Shown here: positions 32,874 through 44,689 of the stretch, piece after piece
How the letters are laid out: each line of letters starts with the position of its first letter
Numbering within the stretch: position 1 is the stretch's first letter
Origin: Rhabditoides inermis
Lineage: Eukaryota > Nematoda > Chromadorea > Rhabditida > Rhabditidae
Length of the DNA: 64,000 nt
NCBI GenBank assembly: GCA_963966185.1
Contig: CAWZYM010000328.1
Location: forward strand, 202,501-266,500
Direction of reading: 5' to 3'
Notes under the pieces: generated by a model
Seen by the model: the letters and a program-made list of their open reading frames with translations, nothing else
Told to the model about the DNA's origin: nothing
The model's database searches: none
Made by a program: the position numbers and the translations under genes

Positions 32874-35800
32874 GTGATTTGTATTTCAACTGAATTTTCC
32901 AATCCAGTACGACAAAGTAAGCATAATTTGCATATCAGGGAGAGAGAATGGAGTGCTGCGAACAAACTGGAAAGCGGCTTGGTGAAACTGATCACTTTAT
33001 TTTGTTCGGGCAGGACTGGTCTGAACAAGCTCGTGATTTGTATTTCAACTGAATTTTCCAATCCAGTACGACAAAGTAAGCATAATTTGCATATCAGGGA
33101 GAGAGAATGGAGTGCTGCGAACAAACTGGAAAGCGGGTTGGTGAAACTGATCACTTTATTTTGTTCGGGCAGGACTGGTCTGAATAAGCTCGTGATTTGT
33201 ATTTCAACTGAATTTTCCAATCCAGTACGACAAAGTAAGCATGATTTGCATATCAGGGAGAGAGAATGGAGTGCTGCGAACAAACTGGAAAGCGGGTTGG
33301 TGAAACTAATCACTTTATTTTGTTCGGGCAGGACTGGTCTGAATGAGCTCGTGATTTGTATTTCAACTGAATTTTCCAATCCAGTACGACAAAGTAAGCA
33401 TAATTTGCATATCAGGGAGAGAGAATGGAGTGCTGCGAACAAACTGGAAAGCGGGTTGGTGAAACTAATCACTTTATTTTGTTCGGGCAGGACTGGTCTG
33501 AATAAGCTCGTGATTTGTATTTCAACTGAATTTTCCAATTCAGTACGACAAAGTAAGCATAATTTGCATATCAGGGAGAGAGAATGGAGTGCTGCGAACA
33601 AACTGGAAAGCGGGTTGGTGAAACTGATCACTTTATTTTGTTCGGGTAGGACTGGTCTGAATAAGCTCGTGATTTGTATTTCAACTGAATTTTCCAATCC
33701 AGTACGACAAAGTAAGCATAATTTGCATATCAGGGAGAGAGAATGGAGTGCTGCGAACAAACTGGAAAGCGGGTTGGTGAAACTGATCACTTTATTTTGT
33801 CTATGCAGGACTGGTCTGAATAAGCTCGCGATTTGTATTTCAACTGAATTTTCCAATCCAGTACGACAAAGTAAGCATGATTTGCATATCAGGGAGAGAG
33901 AATGGAGTGCTGCGAACAAACTGGAAAGCGGGGTGGTGAAACTAATCACTTTATTTTGTTCGGGCAGGACTGGTCTGAATGAGCTCGTGATTTGTATTTC
34001 AACTGAATTTTCCAATCCAGTACGACAAAGTAAGCATAATTTGCATATCAGGGAGAAAGAATGGAGTGCTGCGAACAAACTGGAAAGCGGGTTGGTGAAA
34101 CTAATCACTTTATTTTGTTCGGGCAGGACTGGTCTGAATAAGCTCGTGATTTGTATTTCAATTGAATTTTCCAATCCAGTACGACAAAGTAAGCATAATT
34201 TGCATATCAGGGAGAGAGAATGGAGTGCTGCGAACAAACTGGAAAGCGGCTTGGTGAAACTGATCACTTTATTTTGTTCGGGCAGGACTGGTCTGAATAA
34301 GCTCGTGATTTGTATTTGAACTGAATTTTCCAATCCAGTACGACAAAGTAAGCATGATTTGCTTATCAGGAAGAGAGAATGGAGTGCTGCGAGCAAACTG
34401 GAAAGCGGGTTGGTGAAACTAATCACTTTATTTTGTTCGGGCAGGACTGGTCTGCATAAGCTCGTGATTTGTATTTCAACTGAATTTTCCAATCCAGTAC
34501 GACAAAGTAAGCATAATTTGCATATCAGGGAGAGAGAATGGAGTGCTGCGAACAAACTGGAAAGCGGGTTGATGAAACTGATCACTTTATTTTGTTCGGG
34601 CAGGACTGGTCTGCATAAGCTCGTGATTTGTATTTCAACTGAATTTTCCAATCCAGTACGACAAAGTAAGCATAATTTGCATATCAGGGAGAGAGAATGG
34701 AGTGCTGCGAACAAACTGGAAAGCGGGTTGGTGAAACTGATCACTTTATTTTGTTCGGGCAGGACTGGTCTGAATAAGCTCGTGATTTGTATTTCAACTG
34801 AATTTTCCAATCCAGTACGACAAAGTAAGCATGATTTGCATATCAGGGAGAGAGAATGGAGTGCTGCGAACAAACTGGAAAGCGGGTTGGTGAAACTAAT
34901 CACTTTATTTTGTTCGGGCAGGACTGGTCTGAATAAGCTCGTGATTTGTATTTCAACTGAATTTTCCAATCCAGTACGACAAAGTAAGCATAATTTGCAT
35001 ATCAGGGAGAGAGAATGGAGTGCTGCGAACAAACTGGAAAGCGGGTTGGTGAAACTGATCACTTTATTTTGTTCGGGCAGGACTGGTCTGAATAAGCTCG
35101 TGATTTGTATTTCAACTGAATTTTCCAATCCAGTACGACAAAGTAAGCATGATTTGCATATCAGGGAGAGAGAATGGAGTGCTGCGAACAAACTGGAAAG
35201 CGGGTTGGTGAAACTAATCACTTTATTTTGTTCGGGCAGGACTGGTCTGAATAAGCTCGTGATTTGTATTTCAACTGAATTTTCCAATCCAGTACGACAA
35301 AGTAAGCATGATTTGCATATCAGGGAGAGAGAATGGAGTGCTGCGAACAAACTGGAAAGCGGGTTGGTGAAACTAATCACTTTATTTTGTTCGGGCAGGA
35401 CTGGTCTGAATAAGCTCGTGATTTGTATTTCAACTGAATTTTCCAATCCAGTACGACAAAGTAAGCATAATTTGCATATCAGGGAGAGAGAATGGAGTGC
35501 TGCGAACAAACTGGAAAGCGGGTTGGTGAAACTGATCACTTTATTTTGTTCGGGCAGGACTGGTCTGAATAAGCTCGTGATTTGTATTTCAACTGAATTT
35601 TCCAATCCAGTACGACAAAGTAAGCATGATTTGCATATCAGGGAGAGAGAATGGAGTGCTGCGAACAAACTGGAAAGCGGGTTGGTGAAACTAATCACTT
35701 TATTTTGTTCGGGCAGGACTGGTCTGAATGAGCTCGTGATTTGTATTTCAACTGAATTTTCCAATCCAGTACGACAAAGTAAGCATAATTTGCATATCAG

Positions 35801-38800
35801 GGAGAGAGAATGGAGTGCTGCGAACAAACTGGAAAGCGGGTTGGTGAAACTAATCACTTTATTTTGTTCGGGCAGGACTGGTCTGAATAAGCTCGTGATT
35901 TGTATTTCAACTGAATTTTCCAATCCAGTACGACAAAGTAAGCATAATTTGCATATCAGGGAGAGAGAATGGAGTGCTGCGAACAAACTGGAAAGCGGGT
36001 TGGTGAAACTGATCACTTTATTTTGTTCGGGTAGGACTGGTCTGAATGAGCTCGTGATTTGTATTTCAACTGAATTTTCTAATCCAGTACGACAAAGTAA
36101 TCATGATTTGCATATCAGGGAGAGAGAATGGAGTGCTGCGAACAAACTGGAAAGCGGGTTGGTGAAACTGATCACTTTATTTTGTTCGGGCAGGACTGGT
36201 CTGAATAAGCTCGTGATTTGTATTTCAACTGAATTTTCCAATCCAGTACGACAAAGTAAGCATAATTCGCATATCAGGGAGAGAGAATGGAGTGCTGCGA
36301 ACAAACTGGAAAGCGGCTTGGTGAAACTGATCACTTTATTTTGTTCGGGCAGGACTGGTCTGAATAAGCTCGTGATTTGTATTTGAACTGAATTTTCCAA
36401 TCCAGTACGACAAAGTAAGCATGATTTGCTTATCAGGGAGAGAGAATGGAGTGCTGCGAGCAAACTGGAAAGCGGGTTGGTGAAACTAATCACTTTATTT
36501 TGTTCGGGCAGGACTGGTCTGCATAAGCTCGTGATTTGTATTTCAATTGAATTTTCCAATCCAGTACGACAAAGTAAGCATAATTTGCATATCAGGGAGA
36601 GAGAATGGAGTGCTGCGAACAAACTGGAAAGCGGCTTGGTGAAACTGATCACTTTATTTTGTTCGGGCAGGACTGGTCTGAATAAGCTCGTGATTTGTAT
36701 TTGAACTGAATTTTCCAATCCAGTACGACAAAGTAAGCATGATTTGCTTATCAGGGAGAGAGAATGGAGTGCTGCGAGCAAACTGGAAAGCGGGTTGGTG
36801 AAACTAATCACTTTATTTTGTTCGGGCAGGACTGGTCTGCATAAGCTCGTGATTTGTATTTCAACTGAATTTTCCAATCCAGTACGACAAAGTAAGCATA
36901 ATTCGCATATCAGGGAGAGAGAATGGAGTGCTGCGAACAAACTGGAAAGCGGGTTGGTGAAACTGATCACTTTATTTTGTTCGTGCAGGACTGGTCTGAA
37001 TAAGCTCGTGATTTGTATTTCAACTGAATTTTCCAATCCAGTACGACAAAGTGAGCTTAATTTGCATATCAGGGAGAGAGAATGGAGTGCTGCGAACAAA
37101 CTGGAAAGCGGGTTGGTGAAACTGATCACTTTATTTTGTTCGGGCAGGACTGGTCTGAATAAGCTCGTGATTTGTATTTCAACTGAATTTTCCAATCCAG
37201 TACGACAAAGTAAGCATGATTTGCATAACAGGGAGAGAGAATGGAGTGCTGCGAACAAACTGGAAAGCGGGTTGGTGAAACTAATCACTTTATTTTGTTC
37301 GGGCAGGACTGGTCTGAATAAGCTCGTGATTTGTATTTCAACTGAATTTTCCAATCCAGTACGACAAAGTAAGCATAATTTGCATATCAGGGAGAGAGAA
37401 TGGAGTGCTGCGAACAAACTGGAAAGCGGGTTGGTGAAACTGATCACTTTATTTTGTCTAGGCAGGACTGGTCTGAATAAGCTCGCGATTTGTATTTCAA
37501 CTGAATTTTCCAATCCAGTACGACAAAGTAAGCATGATTTGCATATCAGGGAGAGAGAATGGAGTGCTGCGAACAAACTGGAAAGCGGGGTGGTGAAACT
37601 AATCACTTTATTTTGTTCGGGCAGGACTGGTCTGAATGAGCTCGTGATTTGTATTTCAACTGAATTTTCCAATCCAGTACGACAAAGTAAGCATAATTTG
37701 CATATCAGGGAGAAAGAATGGAGTGCTGCGAACAAACTGGAAAGCGGGTTGGTGAAACTAATCACTTTATTTTGTTCGGGCAGGACTGGTCTGAATAAGC
37801 TCGTGATTTGTATTTCAACTGAATTTTCCAATCCAGTACGACAAAGTAAGCATAATTCGCATATCAGGGAGAGAGAATGGAGTGCTGCGAACAAACTGGA
37901 AAGCGGGTTGGTGAAACTGATCACTTTATTTTGTTCGTGCAGGACTGGTCTGAATAAGCTCGTGATTTGTATTTCAACTGAATTTTCCAATCCAGTACGA
38001 CAAAGTGAGCTTAATTTGCATATCAGGGAGAGAGAATGGAGTGCTGCGAACAAACTGGAAAGCGGGTTGGTGAAACTGATCACTTTATTTTGTTCGGGCA
38101 GGACTGGTCTGAATAAGCTCGTGATTTGTATTTCAACTGAATTTTCCAATCCAGTACGACAAAGTAAGCATGATTTGCATAACAGGGAGAGAGAATGGAG
38201 TGCTGCGAACAAACTGGAAAGCGGGTTGGTGAAACTAATCACTTTATTTTGTTCGGGCAGGACTGGTCTGAATAAGCTCGTGATTTGTATTTCAACTGAA
38301 TTTTCCAATCCAGTACGACAAAGTAAGCATAATTTGCATATCAGGGAGAGAGAATGGAGTGCTGCGAACAAACTGGAAAGCGGGTTGGTGAAACTGATCA
38401 CTTCATTTTGTTCGGGCAGGACTGGTCTGAATAAGCTCGTGATTTGTATTTCAACTGAATTTTCCAATCCAGTACGACAAAGTAAGCATAATTTGCATAT
38501 CAGGGAGAGAAAATGGAGTGCTGCGAACAAACTGGAAAGCGGGTTAGTGAAACTGATCACTTTATTTTGTTCGGGTAGGACTGGTCTGAATAAGCTCGTG
38601 ATTTGTATTTCAACTGAATTTTCCAATCCAGTACGACAAAGTAAGCATAATTTGCATATCAGGGAGAGAGAATGGAGTGCTGCGAACAAACTGGAAAGCG
38701 GGTTGGTGAAACTGATCACTTTATTTTGTCTAGGCAGGACTGGTCTGAATAAGCTCGCGATTTGTATTTCAACTGAATTTTCCAATCCAGTACGACAAAG

Positions 38801-38875
38801 TAAGCATGATTTGCATATCAGGGAGAGAGAATGGAGTGCTGCGAACAAACTGGAAAGCGGGGTGGTGAAACTAAT
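32874..38875. repeat. 159-bp satellite array, block 2 (~38 monomers)
   Basis: Resumes in exact register with block 1 after the retroelement (GTGATTTGTATTTC) and ends in GTGAAACTAAT at the second insertion. It is rich in a variant set shared with block 3 (AATTCGCATATC, TTTGTTCGTGCAGG, GTGAGCTTAATTTG, TTGCATAACAGGG, AAGCGGGGTGG). The stop-bearing variant TTTGAACTG with TTGCTTATC occurs three times, near 34320, 36386 and 36704. The last two are 318 bp (two monomers) apart. A 6-monomer repeat (954 bp) is seen from CATAACAGGG at 37224 and 38178. Confidence 0.97.
37224..38875. repeat. 6-monomer higher-order repeat (954 bp period)
   Basis: The variant order AATTCGCAT, TTCGTGCAGG, GAGCTTAAT, CATAACAGGG recurs after 954 bp (6 x 159). 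The second copy is cut by the composite insertion at 38876. The related 8-monomer form continues in block 3. Confidence 0.75.
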
Positions 38876-38876
38876 T

Positions 38877-38901
38877 AGAGAGGGCGCGCAGCGCCCTCTC
38901 T
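38877..38901. repeat. GC hairpin at the array/insertion junction
   Basis: Perfect 11-bp arms AGAGAGGGCGC (38877-38887) and GCGCCCTCTCT (38891-38901) with a GCA loop, starting two bases after the satellite ends. Confidence 0.85.
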
Positions 38902-38902
38902 C

Positions 38903-39228
38903 TTGGGTTAAAATAAGGCTCGCGCCAGAATTTTCAAGTAGCGATATCCAAAGATCATGTTAGCAACAATGTGAAGTCTTCCAATTTATGTTAGTTAGAT
39001 TCGCACGGTTCCATAGGACATATCACTAATTGACGGCATCTTTGTATCTTTTCTCCGAAGGAAGTTATGAGCGATCTCGCGCGAAAGGCCAGCGTGTGGG
39101 TGGGTGTCGTTTCCAGTCACGCTAGCTGATAGCTAGCCCTCTGCTGACGGGCGAGCGAGAGAGCACGCGAGAGAGCACGCTGTTTGGAGAGAGACACATG
39201 CACTTTGGTGGCAGCGATCAGTAGGAAT
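38903..39228. other. Unique spacer, no gene seen
   Basis: About 325 bp with no open frame of interest. It contains a small palindrome GCTAGCT-GAT-AGCTAGC (39120-39136) and a tandem GAGAGAGCACGC pair (39158-39181). Near the end, TTTGGTGGCAGCGATCAG (39204-39221) looks like a primer-binding-type sequence. The stretch could be remains of an LTR, but no second LTR copy is present. Confidence 0.45.
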
Positions 39229-40850
39229 TATATAAGAGGAGAGAGAAAGAGAAAATGAGAGAACGAGAGAACGAGAGAAAGAGAGAAAGAGAGAACGAGA
39301 GAAAGAGAGAACGATATAACAAGAGAACTAGAGAATGACAGAAAGAGAGAAAGGGAGAAGAGAATGAGGGAAGGAGAGAACGAGAGACGGAGAGAACGAG
39401 AGAACGAGAGAAAGAGAGAACGAGAGAAAGAGAGAAAGAGAGAAAGAGAGAAGAGAGAGAAAGAGAGAAAGAGAGAACGAGAGAAAGAGAGAAAGAGAGA
39501 AAGAGAGAACGATATAACAAGAGAACTAGAGAACGACAGAAAGAGAGAAAGGGAGAAGAGAATGAGGGAAGGGGGGAAGGAGAGAACGAGAGACGGAGAG
39601 AACGAGAGAACGAGAGAACGAGAGAACGAGAGAACGAGAGAAAGAGAGAATGAGAGAAAGAGAGAACGATATAACAAGAGAACTAGAGAACGAGAGAAAG
39701 AGAGAAAGGGCGAGGAGGGAAGAAGGGAAGGAGAGAACGAGAGACGGAGAGAAAGAGAGAAAGAGAGAACGAGAGAAAGAGAAAACGATATAACAAGAGA
39801 ACTAGAGAACGAGAGAAAGGGAGAAAGAGAGAAGGAGAGAAGGAGAGAAGGAGAGACGGAGAGACGGAGAGAATGAGAGAACGAGAGAACGAGAGAACGA
39901 GAGAAGGAGGGAAGGAGAGAATGAGAGAATGAGAGAATGAGAGAAAGAGAGAAAGCGAGAACGAGAGAAAGCGAGAACGAGAGAACGAGAGAACGAGAGC
40001 AAGAGATAACAAGAGAACGAGAGAACGAAAGAACGAGAGAACGAGAGAAAGAGAGAACGAGAGAAAGTGATAACGATATAACAAGAGAACGAGAGTACGA
40101 GAGGAAGACAGAAAGGGAGAAGGAGGGAAGGAGGGAAGGCGAGAAGGAGAGATGGATAGAACGAGAGAACGAGAGAACAAGAGAACGAGAGAAAGAGAGA
40201 ACGATATAACGAGAGAACTGGAGAACGAAGGAAAGAGAGAAGGAGGGAAGGAGAGACGGAGAGAACGAGAGAAAGAGAGCGAGAGAAAGAGAGAACTAGA
40301 GAACGAGAGAAAGAGAGAACAAGAGAACGAGGGAAAGAGAGGAGAGAAGGAGAGACCGAGAGAATGAGAGAATGAGAGAATGAGAGAATGAGAGAACGAG
40401 AGAACGAGAGAAGGAGAGAACGAGAGAATGAGAGAATGAGAGAACGAGAGAACGAGAGAACGAGAGAACGAGAGAACGAGAGAACGAGAGAACGAGAGAA
40501 CGAGAGAACGAGAGAAAGAGAGAAAGAGAGAAAGAGAGAAAGAGAGAAAGAGAGAAAGAGAGAAAGAGAGAAAGAGAGAAAGAGAGAAAGAGAGAAAGAG
40601 AGAAAAAAGAGAAAGAGAGAAAGAGAGAAAGAGAGAAAGAGAGAAAGAGAGAAAGAGAGAGAGAGAGAAAGAGAGAAAGAGAGAAAGAGAGAAAGAGAGA
40701 ATGAGAGAATGAGAGAATGAGAGAATGAGAGAACGAGAGAACGAGGGAAAGAGAGAACTAGAGAACTAGGGAAAGAGAGAAGGAGGGAAGGAGAGGAGGA
40801 GAGGAGGAGAGAACGAGAAAACGAGAAAAAATATCGTAAAAATTCGAAAT
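39229..40850. repeat. ~1.6-kb purine-rich simple-sequence tract
   Basis: Plus strand is nearly all A and G, built from GAGAGAAC, GAGAGAAA, GAGAGAAT and GGAGGGAAGGAGAG octamers. A recurring interruption ACGATATAACAAGAGAACTAGAG or near forms appears around 39312, 39509, 39667, 39788, 40074 and 40202, indicating an older ~120-290 bp higher-order unit. 40510-40700 is almost pure AAAGAGAG. Long Arg/Glu or Ser/Leu translations from this tract are artefacts. Confidence 0.92.
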
Positions 40851-40930
40851 GAAATTGATGAAATAATGAGAGAAAAACGTGTATGAAGATGAGAGAGAAA
40901 ATTTCTATGAAATTCAACAAAAGGACATAT
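40851..40930. other. Short AT-rich spacer
   Basis: About 80 bp between the purine tract and the inverted-repeat element. No feature is recognised. Confidence 0.5.
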
Positions 40931-41073
40931 ATTATCTTTTAAAAGTACTTCCGTAAAAAGTGTTGTTTGTGTTAACCTGATTCAAGAAAAGCGCATGCAT
41001 ATATTATTAATTTTTGAAAAATCAAATCGTAAACACCTGAACATGAAAACTAACACAAACTTGCTCTTTCAAA
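40931..41073 (+). repeat. Left terminal inverted repeat
   Basis: 143 bp with no mismatch to the reverse complement of 41278-41420. Contains a TGCATGCATA-type step and GTAAACACCTG. Confidence 0.9.
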
Positions 41074-41277
41074 ACGAAAAATGTTGAATTTAATTCCATG
41101 TTTTATTTTTTTGACATTTTTACACCTGTATATTGAGTTAAACATTCAAACAACATCACGATTAACATATTATTTTATTGATAAACCGTATATATAATAA
41201 ATATTTCGTGTCCTCAAAAAAAAACACTAAAGAAACAAAACACTCGTATTATTCTGAATGTTAGGTTTCTATATTCG

Positions 41278-41420
41278 TTTGAAAGAGCAAGTTTGTGTTA
41301 GTTTTCATGTTCAGGTGTTTACGATTTGATTTTTCAAAAATTAATAATATATGCATGCGCTTTTCTTGAATCAGGTTAACACAAACAACACTTTTTACGG
41401 AAGTACTTTTAAAAGATAAT
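41278..41420 (-). repeat. Right terminal inverted repeat
   Basis: 143 bp, the perfect partner of the left arm. Its last four bases TAAT also match the satellite, so the element/host boundary is uncertain by up to four bases. Confidence 0.9.
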
Positions 41421-41939
41421 CACTTTATTTTGTTCGGGCAGGACTGGTCTGAATGAGCTCGTGATTTGTATTTCAACTGAATTTTCCAATCCAGTACGAC
41501 AAAGTAAGCATAATTTGCATATCAGGGAGAAAGAATGGAGTGCTGCGAACAAACTGGAAAGCGGGTTGGTGAAACTAATCACTTTATTTTGTTCGGGCAG
41601 GACTGGTCTGAATAAGCTCGTGATTTGTATTTCAATTGAATTTTCCAATCCAGTACGACAAAGTAAGCATAATTTGCATATCAGGGAGAGAGAATGGAGT
41701 GCTGCGAACAAACTGGAAAGCGGCTTGGTGAAACTGATCACTTTATTTTGTTCGGGCAGGACTGGTCTGAATAAGCTCGTGATTTGTATTTGAACTGAAT
41801 TTTCCAATCCAGTACGACAAAGTAAGCATGATTTGCTTATCAGGGAGAGAGAATGGAGTGCTGCGAGCAAACTGGAAAGCGGGTTGGTGAAACTAATCAC
41901 TTTATTTTGTTCGGGCAGGACTGGTCTGAATGAGCTCGT

Positions 41940-44490
41940 GATTTGTATTTCAACTGAATTTTCCAATCCAGTACGACAAAGTAAGCATAATTCGCATATC
42001 AGGGAGAGAGAATGGAGTGCTGCGAACAAACTGGAAAGCGGGTTGGTGAAACTGATCACTTTATTTTGTTCGTGCAGGACTGGTCTGAATAAGCTCGTGA
42101 TTTGTATTTCAACTGAATTTTCCAATCCAGTACGACAAAGTGAGCTTAATTTGCATATCAGGGAGAGAGAATGGAGTGCTGCGAACAAACTGGAAAGCGG
42201 GTTGGTGAAACTGATCACTTTATTTTGTTCGGGCAGGACTGGTCTGAATAAGCTCGTGATTTGTATTTCAACTGAATTTTCCAATCCAGTACGACAAAGT
42301 AAGCATGATTTGCATAACAGGGAGAGAGAATGGAGTGCTGCGAACAAACTGGAAAGCGGGTTGGTGAAACTAATCACTTTATTTTGTTCGGGCAGGACTG
42401 GTCTGAATAAGCTCGTGATTTGTATTTCAACTGAATTTTCCAATCCAGTACGACAAAGTAAGCATAATTTGCATATCAGGGAGAGAGAATGGAGTGCTGC
42501 GAACAAACTGGAAAGCGGGTTGGTGAAACTGATCACTTCATTTTGTTCGGGCAGGACTGGTCTGAATAAGCTCGTGATTTGTATTTCAACTGAATTTTCC
42601 AATCCAGTACGACAAAGTAAGCATAATTTGCATATCAGGGAGAGAAAATGGAGTGCTGCGAACAAACTGGAAAGCGGGTTGGTGAAACTGATCACTTTAT
42701 TTTGTTCGGGTAGGACTGGTCTGAATAAGCTCGTGATTTGTATTTCAACTGAATTTTCCAATCCAGTACGACAAAGTAAGCATAATTTGCATATCAGGGA
42801 GAGAGAATGGAGTGCTGCGAACAAACTGGAAAGCGGGTTGGTGAAACTGATCACTTTATTTTGTCTAGGCAGGACTGGTCTGAATAAGCTCGCGATTTGT
42901 ATTTCAACTGAATTTTCCAATCCAGTACGACAAAGTAAGCATGATTTGCATATCAGGGAGAGAGAATGGAGTGCTGCGAACAAACTGGAAAGCGGGGTGG
43001 TGAAACTAATCACTTTATTTTGTTCGGGCAGGACTGGTCTGAATGAGCTCGTGATTTGTATTTCAACTGAATTTTCCAATCCAGTACGACAAAGTAAGCA
43101 TAATTTGCATATCAGGGAGAAAGAATGGAGTGCTGCGAACAAACTGGAAAGCGGGTTGGTGAAACTAATCACTTTATTTTGTTCGGGCAGGACTGGTCTG
43201 AATAAGCTCGTGATTTGTATTTCAACTGAATTTTCCAATCCAGTACGACAAAGTAAGCATAATTCGCATATCAGGGAGAGAGAATGGAGTGCTGCGAACA
43301 AACTGGAAAGCGGGTTGGTGAAACTGATCACTTTATTTTGTTCGTGCAGGACTGGTCTGAATAAGCTCGTGATTTGTATTTCAACTGAATTTTCCAATCC
43401 AGTACGACAAAGTGAGCTTAATTTGCATATCAGGGAGAGAGAATGGAGTGCTGCGAACAAACTGGAAAGCGGGTTGGTGAAACTGATCACTTTATTTTGT
43501 TCGGGCAGGACTGGTCTGAATAAGCTCGTGATTTGTATTTCAACTGAATTTTCCAATCCAGTACGACAAAGTAAGCATGATTTGCATAACAGGGAGAGAG
43601 AATGGAGTGCTGCGAACAAACTGGAAAGCGGGTTGGTGAAACTAATCACTTTATTTTGTTCGGGCAGGACTGGTCTGAATAAGCTCGTGATTTGTATTTC
43701 AACTGAATTTTCCAATCCAGTACGACAAAGTAAGCATAATTTGCATATCAGGGAGAGAGAATGGAGTGCTGCGAACAAACTGGAAAGCGGGTTGGTGAAA
43801 CTGATCACTTCATTTTGTTCGGGCAGGACTGGTCTGAATAAGCTCGTGATTTGTATTTCAACTGAATTTTCCAATCCAGTACGACAAAGTAAGCATAATT
43901 TGCATATCAGGGAGAGAAAATGGAGTGCTGCGAACAAACTGGAAAGCGGGTTGGTGAAACTGATCACTTTATTTTGTTCGGGTAGGACTGGTCTGAATAA
44001 GCTCGTGATTTGTATTTCAACTGAATTTTCCAATCCAGTACGACAAAGTAAGCATAATTTGCATATCAGGGAGAGAGAATGGAGTGCTGCGAACAAACTG
44101 GAAAGCGGGTTGGTGAAACTGATCACTTTATTTTGTCTAGGCAGGACTGGTCTGAATAAGCTCGCGATTTGTATTTCAACTGAATTTTCCAATCCAGTAC
44201 GACAAAGTAAGCATGATTTGCATATCAGGGAGAGAGAATGGAGTGCTGCGAACAAACTGGAAAGCGGGGTGGTGAAACTAATCACTTTATTTTGTTCGGG
44301 CAGGACTGGTCTGAATGAGCTCGTGATTTGTATTTCAACTGAATTTTCCAATCCAGTACGACAAAGTAAGCATAATTTGCATATCAGGGAGAAAGAATGG
44401 AGTGCTGCGAACAAACTGGAAAGCGGGTTGGTGAAACTAATCACTTTATTTTGTTCGGGCAGGACTGGTCTGAATAAGCTCGTGATTTGT
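41940..44490. repeat. 8-monomer higher-order repeat, two copies (1272 bp period)
   Basis: The CATAACAGGG monomer at 42313 and 43585, with the same neighbours (AATTCGCAT, TTCGTGCAGG, GAGCTTAAT before; ATCACTTCATTTTG, GAGAGAAAATGG, TTTTGTCTAGG, AAGCGGGGTGG after), defines a 1272-bp period (8 x 159). Confidence 0.82.
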
Positions 44491-44689
44491 ATTTCAATTG
44501 AATTTTCCAATCCAGTACGACAAAGTAAGCATAATTTGCATATCAGGGAGAGAGAATGGAGTGCTGCGAACAAACTGGAAAGCGGCTTGGTGAAACTGAT
44601 CACTTTATTTTGTTCGGGCAGGACTGGTCTGAATAAGCTCGTGATTTGTATTTGAACTGAATTTTCCAATCCAGTACGACAAAGTAAGC

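Larger units (their letters stand above)
38876..41416. mobile_element. Composite insertion interrupting the satellite
   Basis: The satellite stops after GTGAAACTAAT (38875) and resumes in register as TAATCACTTT (41417). TAAT is present at both edges (38872-38875 and 41417-41420), consistent with a 4-bp target duplication. In between lie a GC hairpin at the left edge, unique sequence, a 1.6-kb purine repeat and, at the right edge, a long inverted-repeat element. No transposase gene is present. It may be one non-autonomous element or a nest of two. The minus-strand ends (TCTTTT... and a hairpin followed by CTAA) recall Helitrons, but the evidence is weak. Confidence 0.6.
40931..41420. mobile_element. 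MITE-like element with perfect 143-bp terminal inverted repeats
   Basis: 490 bp, AT-rich. The left arm (40931-41073) is the exact reverse complement of the right arm (41278-41420), starting ATTATCTTTTAAAAG. The 204-bp centre has no open frame. Such long perfect arms fold into a single hairpin and are typical of non-autonomous DNA transposons (MITE or foldback type). Superfamily is undecided, because the A/T-rich ends hide the exact target duplication (AT, TA or TAAT are possible). The right arm ends exactly at the satellite junction. Confidence 0.85.

Noticed and set aside
39218..40920. Ser/Leu-rich and Arg/Glu-rich open frames on both strands
   Set aside because: Artefacts of the purine-only repeat, which lacks stops in several frames.
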